A stretch of 64,000 bases of DNA from Neopestalotiopsis rosae (lineage: Eukaryota; Ascomycota; Sordariomycetes; Amphisphaeriales; Sporocadaceae), in NCBI GenBank assembly GCA_023078685.1, contig JALGAS010000002.1, forward strand, positions 6,200,001 to 6,264,000, given 5' to 3'. The notes beneath the pieces are model-generated. The model saw only the letters and a list, made by a program, of their open reading frames with translations. It was not told the DNA's origin and did no database searches. The position numbers were made by a program, and so were the translations under genes. Positions 20,743-30,698 of this stretch are shown here, piece after piece; within the stretch, counting starts at the first letter, position 1; every line of letters starts with the position of its first letter.

Positions 20743-21947
20743 TTATTCTACGAGTGTACGTCCGTAACCCTTCAACTGATCTCGGTAAATGGTGTGTGCA
20801 TGAAGCCTCAAATCCCCGTATTCATCATTGGTCTGTGGTGCGCTGCTGAGTGTTAGCTTCCTGCTCCAGACCTCAAAGTGATGAATTGAGAAATCTCTAA
20901 GTGAACATTCTCACATGCTTGAGATCAGAGAATATGGGAGTAAATTATTACTTACTATTCCACCCAAAGATTTGGGCCCTTGATGCGGAAATAGGACTCG
21001 CCGTTCTGGCCATCCTCCTTTGTGGTAGGACCGCTCCACGCGAAGTAAGTTTCGTTCAGACCAGCTTTGATCTCAGCCAAGCGGGGCGCGTAGTGAATTG
21101 GGTTGAGAAGGCCACCCCATTCAGACACGAGGTCGACAACCAATGCTTGCTGGGCTTCGGTGAAAAGGCTCACGCTGACACCTTCTGTGATGTACTCCTC
21201 GCCATCGTGGCCAGGTCCAAGAGTGAGGGTGCTCACGTCGTGAGTGATGTTGGCTTGTGCAAAAAGGCTATCGTCAAGAGACCCGACCAGAGAAAATGCG
21301 ATGTCATTCTCTGCAGCCAGCACGCGTTTCGTGACGTTGTTGATGGCTGGCAAGCAACCGGTCAACAGTGGAGCGATGACGGCCTTACTCCCATACATGG
21401 CCATGTTTATCCCAAGATGATGTCCGCCGAACTGAATCATCCAAAGAGACGTCAAACTGGGCTGCCCGAAAAAGCCTAGTGTGTAACTTCCCAACCCAGC
21501 TTCATAGTCCACACCACGGTCCTCCTCGACTTGGTCGGCGTTCATGATGTCCTGAACCTTGTTGTAACCATCTTCACTAAACATGACGCGTAGCAGGTTC
21601 AAAACCGCTTCCTCTTGCGTGTCCGTGAAGTTGTCCCGGGCCAACCCTACGCGATCCACGATGCCGACGGGGTAGTTGGTCCATACCGACTGACCGAACT
21701 GCTCACCGGCAATGTTGCCGCTGGTGGCGGAACCGAAGTAGATGGGGGTTGCGTTCCCTACTGCTTCGTAAGGGTACACGAGTGATGCATTCTGCTCCGC
21801 GGTGAGAAGGCCTAGTAAAGTGTTGGCAGCGTCGACAATGGCCGTCGATTGAGTAGTACCGTCGTCATCTTGCCTAACTGCGTGCAACTTCGAGGGAAGT
21901 GATTGCACTAGGGTGCACAAAGCAAAGAGAGAAAGTCCGAAAAGCAT
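20743..21947 (-). CDS. secreted DUF3500 protein
   Basis: Two exons (21947-20956 and 20845-20743, 110-nt intron with GTAAGT donor and GCTAACACTCAG acceptor) give 364 residues. The longer frame begins with TTG at 21992, but the ATG at 21947 opens a clean signal peptide (MLFGLSLFALCTLVQS). The body has the DUF3500 pattern: QSVWTNYPVGIVDRVGL, then WMIQFGGHHLGINM (a conserved GGHH) and YFAWSG. The second exon is essential: it supplies VEYSAPQ and HAHTIYRDQLKGYG, the family's conserved end. DUF3500 proteins are secreted or periplasmic in bacteria and fungi; the function is unproven, and the conserved His cluster suggests metal binding or hydrolysis. It stands alone between decayed regions. Confidence 0.9.
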
Positions 21948-23202
21948 TGTAAGAGCCTTTCGTTCTTTTGACGTATTCCAAAAAGTAGACAAGAATGTAC
22001 ACTGAAAACAAGTGAAAGATGTAAGCGGGAAGGAAAAGCTCAGCTGTATTTAGCTGTGCAGAGGGCAACAACAATTCAACATACATCGCCTTCCTTATGT
22101 AATGGAAATGTTGTTGCCCCTAGAATTCTCTCACAGTAAAGACCGTTCATAAACAGCCAAGATCTTCCTGTTACGCAATCATCCACGTATACAGGCAAAT
22201 GCTTTGCAAATTAAAAGAGGGCTCGATTTACTTGGCGTTAATATATCTAGGTTGAGTGGTAAGTGAAGCGGAGGTCGGGGTACATCGCCGAAAAGCCGTC
22301 TATTGTGTAAAGCACTGAATGATAGCTCCAGCATCGCCATCGGCTAAGGGTCGACTTCTGCGAAAGTACCAAAAAGAAAAGCAGGCGGTTGCCACGAATT
22401 CCATTCATAAGAAGTGATTATTCACCGGATTCTCCCGACGTCAGCGATGTCTTGCAGGTCGAAAGATAATAACAGTGGCCGCAGGATAGAGAGATACCCG
22501 AAAATTCATTATGTATAGAGCCTTTCGCCACTTAACCTGCTGTATCCCCTAAGCTGGCAGGCAGCGCCCTTTCCTGTGATGGTAGGTTTTGGTACAGCCA
22601 AGCCTGGAAAACTGGAGTACGTTTCTATTATAACAGCTTAACTTGCCTATAGGAGGAAGGCAAACCGTCCTGATGCAGAAAATTACTAAATATATGGAAC
22701 AACTCATGTCAGTGCCGGAGATACGAGACAGGAGCGGAATGGCCGCGTCAGCGAATATGACGTACTATATTAAAAGTCATAGCTTCGGCTCGGCGTTAGT
22801 GCTATTCCGGCGCTAAGGCGCGCTGCCGCTAGGTAGCTAGCGAAGGGACGCCGGGCGCCAGCTATAGGCGGCCCGGGTGGATCCTGCAACTGCAAATATC
22901 TTCACCGACCTGTCGGAAGCTGAATTGTAGCTCTTCGAGCTACGTCCTGTCAATTAACCTACTGTAACGGTGAGCCGTTATCTGTAAACTTGTCAGACTA
23001 GAGTGAATATACTGCTATACGGCACAAGCCTATCCTGCCCGTCAGCACCCCGTGACACAAGGTATATAATTATCTAATTGAACCTTAGAATATTTTCCCT
23101 TTAATGTGATGGCGATGGCCATCCCGATGGTCCGGTCCCCGGACCCACTATTGTTCCGGTCCCATGCCCGTAGATAAATAGCCAGCTAGTGAGCTCTATC
23201 CA

Positions 23203-23297
23203 TATAAGCTTACTAGCTTATAATTACAACGCACTGGTGGTCCTTACCACCAGACCTGCAAGCCAAGTCCATCAGGTGCGTGACACAATTATAAGCT
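23203..23297. repeat. nested inverted repeat, MITE-like candidate
   Basis: Three copies of TATAAGCT occur: at 23203-23210 (direct), 23215-23222 (inverted) and 23290-23297 (direct). The 11-bp arms AGCTTATAATT (23215-23225) and AATTATAAGCT (23287-23297) are perfect inverted repeats, extended by imperfect CGCAC/GTGCG pairing. Inside them CTGGTGG (23234-23240) pairs with CCACCAG (23247-23253) around a 6-nt loop. The whole could fold as a two-level cruciform. No target-site duplication is obvious. Confidence 0.6.
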
Positions 23298-23352
23298 CAA
23301 CCCCATCGTCAGATCAGGTCCTTTGGCAGATCAGGACGTCCCCGGTTAGATT

Positions 23353-23404
23353 AGGTTATTAAGTGGCAGACTAGGACCAGCCAGACCAGGTTATTAAGTA
23401 GCAG
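23353..23404 (+). repeat. direct repeat of a 17-mer
   Basis: AGGTTATTAAGT(G/A)GCAG occurs at 23353-23369 and 23388-23404, differing at one base (G versus A, the change expected of RIP or deamination on one strand). It lies about 320 bp before the gag remnant and might belong to that element's flank. Confidence 0.5.
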
Positions 23405-23722
23405 GTTAGGGCAACCACCCCAACACCCGGGCTCTTGCATAGATTTCATATATGGTCAGATATCAAGCTTCCTCGTCAGCGACGAGAGCTCAGCCTCACG
23501 TCTGTCCATTAACGAGTAGCTATCGCCAAGCGTATTTGTTGTAATTGACGCCCACCTATCGCCATCCTGCGGCTTAGTCCCAGTGCAAACGGCGAACCAC
23601 CATTCCCCGGGCAAGGCGCCAGACAACGCGTTCGCGCCCACCAGAATTTTCTTCTTCAACCCAGTCAGGTCCTTTGTGTTCGACAAAGCCGGCATCCTGA
23701 CAACAACTACCTACGGTCGCAA

Positions 23723-24240
23723 TGGCCACCCACCAGGAGCTCCAGCACCTTCTCGGCGCCCTCCGCGAGGAGCTCAACACCACGTTCAACGAACGTATCG
23801 TCAAGCTGGGGCCGAGCTCCGTGGTCTTTCAACTGCCCTCGGTACGCGATCAGCTCCCGTCCCCGCCCCCGTCTGCCAGACCCCGTTAAGTTCACTGGTC
23901 ACGCTAGTGACTTCGATTTATGGTTATTGGAGATGGATGGCAAAATGGCAGTCGACGGCGATGCCATTGGCAACGAACAGGCTCAATTCAGATACTGGTT
24001 CTCCCGTCTGGAGGTGAAGCCATAAAAGGTCGTTGCGCCCCACGTCCGCCATGCTGAATCGACCGGCAATTGGGATTGTATTACGATGCGCAAGACCTTT
24101 GCACGCATTAACGAAGACCATCTTAAGCAGCGTAAGGCAGCTACCCAGCTGCGCGACCTTAAATAGCGCGATTTCGGTATTTATAGCTTTTTTGCTAAGT
24201 GGGAAACCTTGGCTCCCTTTGCAAAGATATAAGAAGTAGA
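23723..24240 (+). mobile_element. LTR-retrotransposon gag remnant
   Basis: An ATG at 23723 opens a coiled-coil-like start (HQELQHLLGALREELNTTF) that stops at 23889. A frame just beyond continues with FTGHASDFDLWLLEMDGKM and QAQFRYWFSRLE, a pattern characteristic of fungal Ty3/Ty1-like gag proteins. Next come INEDHLKQRKAATQLRDLK, a TAG stop, and RDFGIYSFFAKWETLAPFA. Several frame changes and TAG/TAA codons (C-to-T type, as RIP produces) break it. Zinc-knuckle, protease, reverse-transcriptase and integrase parts are absent; WD40 debris on the other strand begins within 40 bp of its end. It is a dead, truncated copy. Confidence 0.7.
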
Positions 24241-24275
24241 GGGGAAGTCTGATAGCATCCGGTAATGCATTTAGA

Positions 24276-24738
24276 TCAACCAACTATACTATTCAATCGT
24301 ATCAACAAAATACGACCCGAGCTACAGCCTATTGCAATCGTTAATCCTGCTATTCTTAATTGTGATGGACGATAATCCGGTGGTAACCAAATTAGGTAAT
24401 CACCGTCTTGGACGATCCAGACGTTATCAGCACTAATACCATACTTATTATAGTTAGCTATAATCCCTAAATGACGTAACTTGAATAGGTGCCGAGGATT
24501 CTATCGAAAATAAATTTAGATTTATATCCCCAGTATCTAACAAGAGACGAGAGTTATTAGTTGGGTCGAATGACAAGTAATTAATAATACGGCCAACCTC
24601 GAGCGTTTGCAGGTAGGCGCCCGACTCGGTGTCCCAGAGCTTGACGGTGTTATTATCAGAGCCGGACGCTAGCCGGCGGCCGTTAGGCGAGAATGCCACG
24701 GAGAGATACCCAGCTTCTGGACCTGAAGGGTCGACGAA
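24276..24738 (-). pseudogene. WD40 C-terminal fragment of an NLR (HET-E-like)
   Basis: The minus strand reads one clear WD40 blade (YLSVAFSPNGRRLASGSDNN then VKLWDTESGAYLQTLEVG) and a degenerate following one. After a one-base shift near 24465 it reads NYNKYGISADNVWIVQDGD, LIWLPPDYRPS and TIAIGCSSGRILLIRLN to a TGA at 24276. This ending is the hallmark of NACHT-WD40 proteins of the HET-E/vegetative-incompatibility type in fungi. No NACHT domain precedes it, so it is the detached 3' end of a dead gene. The frameshift and truncation argue against function. Confidence 0.75.
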
Positions 24739-25189
24739 AGGATGGATCAGCCTGGATACAGCAGTGAATCCTTCGCACGTCCCCGACGTGGTCGTTCTTG
24801 CAAGGCCCAACAAGAATTGAGAGGATGGCAATCGGTACTTTGTGCTGTTTGTCGAGCTACAAGGGTCAGGACTATACGAAAGATGCGGAGTAGGGATGAT
24901 ACAGGAGGCTGCAGATTGGAACCGAGAGGGAGGCACCGCATTGTGCAGAAAGACATGGTGTTGGCAATATGCCAGAAATCGTTCGGCATCTTCAATGTTC
25001 TCTCATTCCAAATGTGCAATTCAACATTTCGTTACGTCCCCCAGCCTTGACAAAATGATCGAAAGTTACTGAACGTAGAAGCGTGGGGGAAATGCTGCTG
25101 TACACACAAGACAACGTGATCTGCTATATTATTTCTTACTCAAGAATGTAGATGTCGACAAGGCAAGTAATTAGGGACATACCCCCATC

Positions 25190-25366
25190 TATGTGGCTTT
25201 GAGTCATGGAGATATTGACGCTGTCAGAGCTCTCCTTGAGGCTGGCGCGGATCTTACTATCGCGAACACAAACGGACGGACACCACTTACCTCGGACTCG
25301 GGCAACGGGCATCTCGAAGTGGTCAAGCTCCTATTGGCGAAGACACTGGCATCTTTGACCACCTGA
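25190..25366 (+). pseudogene. ankyrin-repeat fragment
   Basis: About two ankyrin repeats read in one frame: PIYVALSHGDIDAVRALLEA, GADLTIANTNGRTPL and GNGHLEVVKLLLAK, then a stop. There is no start codon or partner domain. It is on the opposite strand from the flanking WD40 and PNP_UDP fragments, so at least one inversion or separate insertion is needed. Confidence 0.65.
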
Positions 25367-25559
25367 TTCCTGATGCGATCGGCCCGTAGTGCACGCGCAT
25401 GTTTCGTGGCTTCCGTTTCACGATCTGGTTCTTATCGCAACACCGGCTGTCTTCTCCACGTAACCATAGCTTGCCTTGAACAGGACGTCTTGTAGGGAAT
25501 CCGATCGGAGGTACTTCTTAGCCAGCCGTGGATATCGAATTCTGCAGCTCCTCCAGATA

Positions 25560-26054
25560 TTACGAGATCTTACTTCCCTCTAAATCGTGGTCCGACTCCG
25601 GCGTCGTCAAGGCAGATAAAAGCAGACTTGGTGGATTGTTGAGCGCGCCCGTTCGTCGCAATGTACCGCCTTGTTCAGCATTGCCCGTGTCCCATTGCAT
25701 GACACCGGGAACTGAGCGACGGGCACACTGACGACCACATCTCCGAGTTGCACTATGGGCGGGACACCACCGCCGATACCGACCATCAGCCCGAATCGAA
25801 CAGCTGGAAAGGCGCCAACCATATGAGTTGCAACGGTCGCAGGAACCGATGCCGATCTTGCCCTCGGGTAAACAGGCAATCACGATATTGTGGCCACAGA
25901 TTGAGCCGAGCGTATCGGAGTTCGGGTCGTTGGATGGTTTCGAGAGGTTCGGGTGTCGCTCGTCGAGCATTGCGATTGCAGCCGTCTGCTCCTTAGGCAG
26001 GGCGCAGACCCATCCGACTGTATAGGCATCGTGCGTACGCGGGTGCGTCGCCAT
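25560..26054 (-). pseudogene. PNP_UDP (nucleoside-phosphorylase-like) NLR N-terminal domain, frameshifted
   Basis: From ATG at 26054 the frame reads DAYTVGWVCALPKEQTAA, then NIVIACLPEGKIG, the start of the purine/uridine phosphorylase-like domain found at the N-terminus of many fungal NLRs. At about 25845 the match moves to the next frame (ATVATHMVGAFPAVRFGLM, then VGIGGGVPP), and near 25705 it returns to the first (GVMQWDTGNAEQGG, ALNNPPS). Two compensating single-base indels therefore break the central third. No NB-ARC/NACHT follows; the coding trace ends near 25560. Confidence 0.78.
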
Positions 26055-27354
26055 CGTGGGCTTGTCGGTGGGAGTGCTCTCAGCGGTCGTTGATGGCTAG
26101 AGAGTCAATTGAAAGTATCGGTGTCATTATCAGGCAGTCAGGGAAAGAGTCAAAAAAAGAGTCGGATTAAGCATTACGCTGTGCGACCATCCGTTCCATT
26201 GATACGGCGACCCCGAAAGTTGAGGCATTGGGGTTTCATTGCATACCCTTCGATGAAACGTCTTCAATCTTTGGCATCTAGGCGCAATCTCGATTACCGA
26301 AGTCCGGTTGAATGCCATTGGACAGTAGAGTTCCTCGAAATCAATTGATGCTCGGGGTCGAGTCTAATGCGACGACTTTCAAGTCTGTTTCATTCCATCA
26401 ATCAAAGTATATTTTGGAGGACCAGGGATATCATATCATATCCATGTATTCCTTAGTGACGATATGATTTGGGGACTTGGTTCTGAAAGCTTGGCCAGCT
26501 GCATACTCGGTGGCCGCACTGACATGGCTCTAGTCTCGACAGGCGGAAATAAATGCCGAGACTATGGAGCTCGCTATGACCTAATCCCTGATGACGACGA
26601 CGGATAGTACAATCACACATCACACATCAGCACTAGAGTAGAATTATACGTACTAGACATGACCAATGAGCTATCATTTTCAGGACGTCTAGGGAGAGTG
26701 CTGCGCTCAAGAGCCCTGTCGGGCTATGAGCCCTATCATGCATAGCAGATAGTAGCGCCAACAGACGTGAAAAACAGCGGGGTTGACCGTTGACAAGCTC
26801 AGTGGGGTAAGGGTGGGAGATTGGGCACCACCCTTGCTGAGCCGTAGAGATACAGCGCACTAGACTATGTTCGTTGAAGTGATATTATGATTGACCATAC
26901 TTGATGTTCATGGGCGCTCGTGAGTGGCGACAAGTTCGGAATGGTACAGACTGTACAATTTTATGGGCGATGGAGTCTTTTCTAGGGCTGTACTAGGTGC
27001 AATGCTACAGGGGCATGTGGTACTAACAGCTACCAGGCCACCTAGGTACCCAGTGTTTATCATATCAGAGATCAGATCAGTATGGAGCAGATTGCGACGG
27101 GAGAGACCACAGATGATCTGCTCCGACCCCATTAACCGGCATTGGTAAGAGACGCGGTGATGCGTCTGACACGATTCCACATGATACTTTTGGGGACTAG
27201 CTGAGTTGTCATACGGCAGCGGGTCAATTGTTATGCAGTCATCGTAAAATGTATATGTACCCTTGGCTTCAGACATAAGGGTCGCATTTTCCTGTGACCG
27301 TCTACTCATTCATTGTTCAACGCACACCTTTTGTTATCATCGTTCCCTTTCAAC
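26055..27354. other. intergenic, promoter of NRPS-like gene
   Basis: No coding pattern is recognised on either strand; the largest frames (26908-27309 minus, 26633-26860 minus) carry no domain. It separates the NLR debris from the NRPS-like reductase and contains that gene's promoter. Confidence 0.45.
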
Positions 27355-30300
27355 ATGACAGCTAACGACGCTAACTCTTATGGACGGAGACTCCTCCCAC
27401 ACGTTGTCGACGAGCTTCGTGATTCAAACCCTACTCGAGTTCACACTTCGTACCCGCGGACGGCAGATGTCAAGGATGGCTTCTTGGACTTTACGATGGC
27501 GGATCTTGGCCGTTGCGTTGACTACATGGCTGCATGGATCGAGAACAAGTTTGGAAAGAGCAACAGCTTTGAGACGATTACCTACATAGCACTTTCAGAC
27601 CTTCGTGGCCTCGTCACCTTCTTGGCGGCCATGAAGACGGGGTACAAGGTGAGCGCATAACACTGACTTTTGTGTAAGCCGAGTCGCTAATGTTATCTAG
27701 CTGCTTATTACCTCTCCGCGCAATTCCGCCGTTTTTAACGAATCATTGATGGAACAAACCAAGAGCACAAAGATTTTGTTCACTGATGAACTCGCTCCCT
27801 TGCTGAAGCCACTGAAAGACCTGGTTCCGTCGGTTCGTCCCGAGGCACTACCGTCTCTGAAAGAGATGCTAGATAGTGACCCACCGCGTTATCCATACCC
27901 CAAAAGCTTCGACGAAGCCAGAAATGACCCGATCGTGATCCTGCATTCATCGGGCTCGACTGGTGAGTGATTAGACACCCTATACAACACGTAACAGCGC
28001 AAGTCTAAACTGGTAGCAGGTATGCCGAAGCCGATTATTATGACCCATGGAAGTTTTGCCGCGGTAGACTACGATCACAATGTTCCGGCCCCGCCAGGAC
28101 GAAAGAAGAGAGACACGACTTATTTCGCCTTTGAAGAGGAAACGCGCATTTTCTTGGTTTTTCCATTTTTCCACGTAAGTTCGTGCCAATTCACCTTACT
28201 ACAGTCTTGCGACTAATTAGCTTGTAGCTGGGAGGATTCTGGTTCAACACATGTAAGCGTCTGTGCTTTTGCTACTGCAGTCCGACCGTACTGATAACCA
28301 TTTGACAGGTCTTGGCATCTTCAGGAATGTCACATTCGTAGTGGCTCCACCGCACATCGCTCCCGATGTCGAAATGCTCAAGGAAATGGCAAGGCAGCAG
28401 GACCTTAAAGGCGCCTTGGTAGTCCCTGCCTTGCTGCAGGCCATTCTCCATGATCCTGAAGGTATGGACTTCTTGAGAGGTCTCAAATTTGCCTTCATCG
28501 CTGGTGCGCCTGCTGCAGAATCTGTTGGAGACAAAGCCAGCACTGCTGTCGAGCTTTTCAATTGGATCGGCTCAACGGAGACCTTTCCGATGCCCGAACT
28601 CTACAAGTCACGCGAGGACTGGCTATATCATGAACTCTCATGCAAACATGAAATGCAGCTGTATGATTCCAGTGAGGGTACGTATGAGCTGGTCATTTTG
28701 GCGGATGAGACCAACAAGGACAATTGCCCTGTATATCACAACCTGCCTGGTGTGAATCCCTATCATACCAAGGATTTATTCCTTAGACATCCCACCAAGC
28801 CCAATTTGTACAAATACTTTGGGCGTCGGGACGACATTATTGTCTTGGCCAATGGCGAAAAGGTCAACCCGATACCGCTGGAGCAATATGTCCAAGGCCA
28901 TCCCTCGGTGATGGGTGCGCTGTTGGTGGGCAACGAAAGAAGTCAGACGGCTCTCCTTGTGGAACCGAAGGAGCCTTTGGATAGCGATGCAGCAGAAAGT
29001 TTCTTGCAAGCCCTCCGGCTCCGGATCGAGCAAGCCAATGCGCAAGTCCCCAGTCCGGCTCGTGTTGCGCCCGGGAAAGTGATTTGTGCTACGTCCAATA
29101 AACCTTTTGCGAGAACTGCAAAGAACACTATTGTGCGCAAAACCACGGAACGCTCCTACGAGAGCGAAATCGATGCTGCATACTCGGCTCCAATCCCACA
29201 GCCTCATCTGGTCAACGTCGGCTTGGAGACGACGGTGAAGACAGTCTACGAGCCGGCTAAGCTACTGAGCTTTCTTCGCCTAATCCTCGCTCCGTCTTTC
29301 CCACCAGCATCAAGTATTGGCGAGAGTGAGGATTTCTTCGCATACGGCCTCGACTCGGTGCAGACGCTGGAAATAACCGCAAGCTTGAAGCGCAATTTCC
29401 AGTCGCAAACGTCAAAGTCTTTTGCTTGGCTCTCGCCGCGCATCATATTTCGGAACTCGTCGCTGGCTGATTTATCCAAAGTCCTCGCGTCTTTCCTCAA
29501 TGAGGGTGTTTCGCCTTTGGAGGATACACAAGTCCAAAAAGTCCTTGACATTGACAATGCCGTGGCGCGACACACAAGTGGATTGCCGGGCAGACTGGCG
29601 AAGCGATCCAATCCTGGAAAGATCTCCACAGTCGCTGTCATCGGATCTACGGGCTATCTGGGATTATACTCAATTGCTTCACTGCTGAAAGATGTTGGCA
29701 TCTCCAAAATTTACTGTCTCAACCGCGGCGTCAATGCAAAGGAGAAGCAGAACGCCGCCTTGGTCTCTCTTGACAGCACATTGGAGTCGCATCTAGATAA
29801 GCTCACCTACCTCCAGGTTGAGCTCGGAAAGCCCCTCCTCGGGCTCAGCCAGGATCAATACAACATCATCGCTAATGAAGCAGACGCCATCGTCTATAAT
29901 TCCTGGAGACTTGATTTCGGGATTGCCATTCGGTCATTCGAACCCTTCCTGCGGGCAGCCCGCGATCTCGTCGACATGTCTGTGGCAAGCCAAGGCAAGA
30001 TGAGAATCATCTTCATCAGCTCGGTATCGTCGGTCGAGAATCTTGCCGCTGAGACCACCATCCCAGAAGCTCCAGTCGAAGACGCCCGGGCTGCACTGAA
30101 CATGGGCTACGGTCAGTCGAAATTGGCAGCCGAACGTATCTTGATCACGGCCAATCGTCACTCTGGTGTACCGGTCTCCATTGTCCGGGTGGGACAGGTC
30201 GGTGGCCCTAGCAAGGCCTCCGCGGGCGTCTGGGCTGATCAGCAGTGGATATCTGCAATTATACGCTCCTCCAAGAATCTGGGTAGCTTCCCCGGCACGG

Positions 30301-30698
30301 TTGTGCCGATTGACTGGGTTCCCGTAGACACTGTTGCGGCCATGCTCCGAGCCTTCATCACAGCCGACGCGCAGGACGACGTCCAAGTCTTCAACGTCGT
30401 CAATGATAAGCCTCAACCATGGGACCTGCTTGTAGATATCGTGCGAGAGAAATTTGGCATCATTCAAATCGTCTCTTTCAGGGATTGGGTCAGTAAGCTT
30501 GAGAACATCGACTCGCCGAGTCCCGAAGACGCGAAAAGGTTACCTGCACTCAAGATGATGGACTGGTACAAGACACTGGGCGACGGCACCGACACAATCA
30601 GGATGGAAACGAGTCGTGCGCGAGAGGTCTCAAAAGTTGAGATTCCTGTCATTGACAAGGAGCTGTTGACATCATGGCTACAAGGCTGGGGTATGTAG
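27355..30698 (+). CDS. NRPS-like adenylate-forming reductase (A-T-R)
   Basis: Five exons (27355-27648, 27701-27962, 28020-28174, 28228-28252, 28309-30698) join to 1,041 residues; exon 4 is only 25 nt. The adenylation domain carries the P-loop-like motif HSSGSTGMPKPIIMTHGS (split by intron 2), the YFGRRDDIIVLANGEKVNP motif, and the terminal lysine region SNKPFARTAKNTIVRK. A carrier domain follows, with the phosphopantetheine Ser at about residue 595 (FFAYGLDSVQTLE). The C-terminal reductase has a GSTGYLGLY Rossmann motif (about residue 690) and catalytic Tyr/Lys in YGQSKLAAE. This architecture, without a condensation domain, activates a carboxylic acid, loads it on the carrier arm and releases it as aldehyde or alcohol with NADPH. 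The substrate is not predictable here. No tailoring genes flank it. Confidence 0.94.

Larger units (their letters stand above)
21948..23722. other. intergenic, hairpin- and repeat-rich
   Basis: No gene is seen. Composition alternates between AT-rich and short GC-rich islands (22760-22880, 23110-23170). It contains the nested inverted repeats at 23203-23297 and a tandem 17-mer pair at 23353-23404, and leads into the gag remnant at 23723. A minus-strand frame at 23456-23695 has no recognisable content. Confidence 0.5.
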
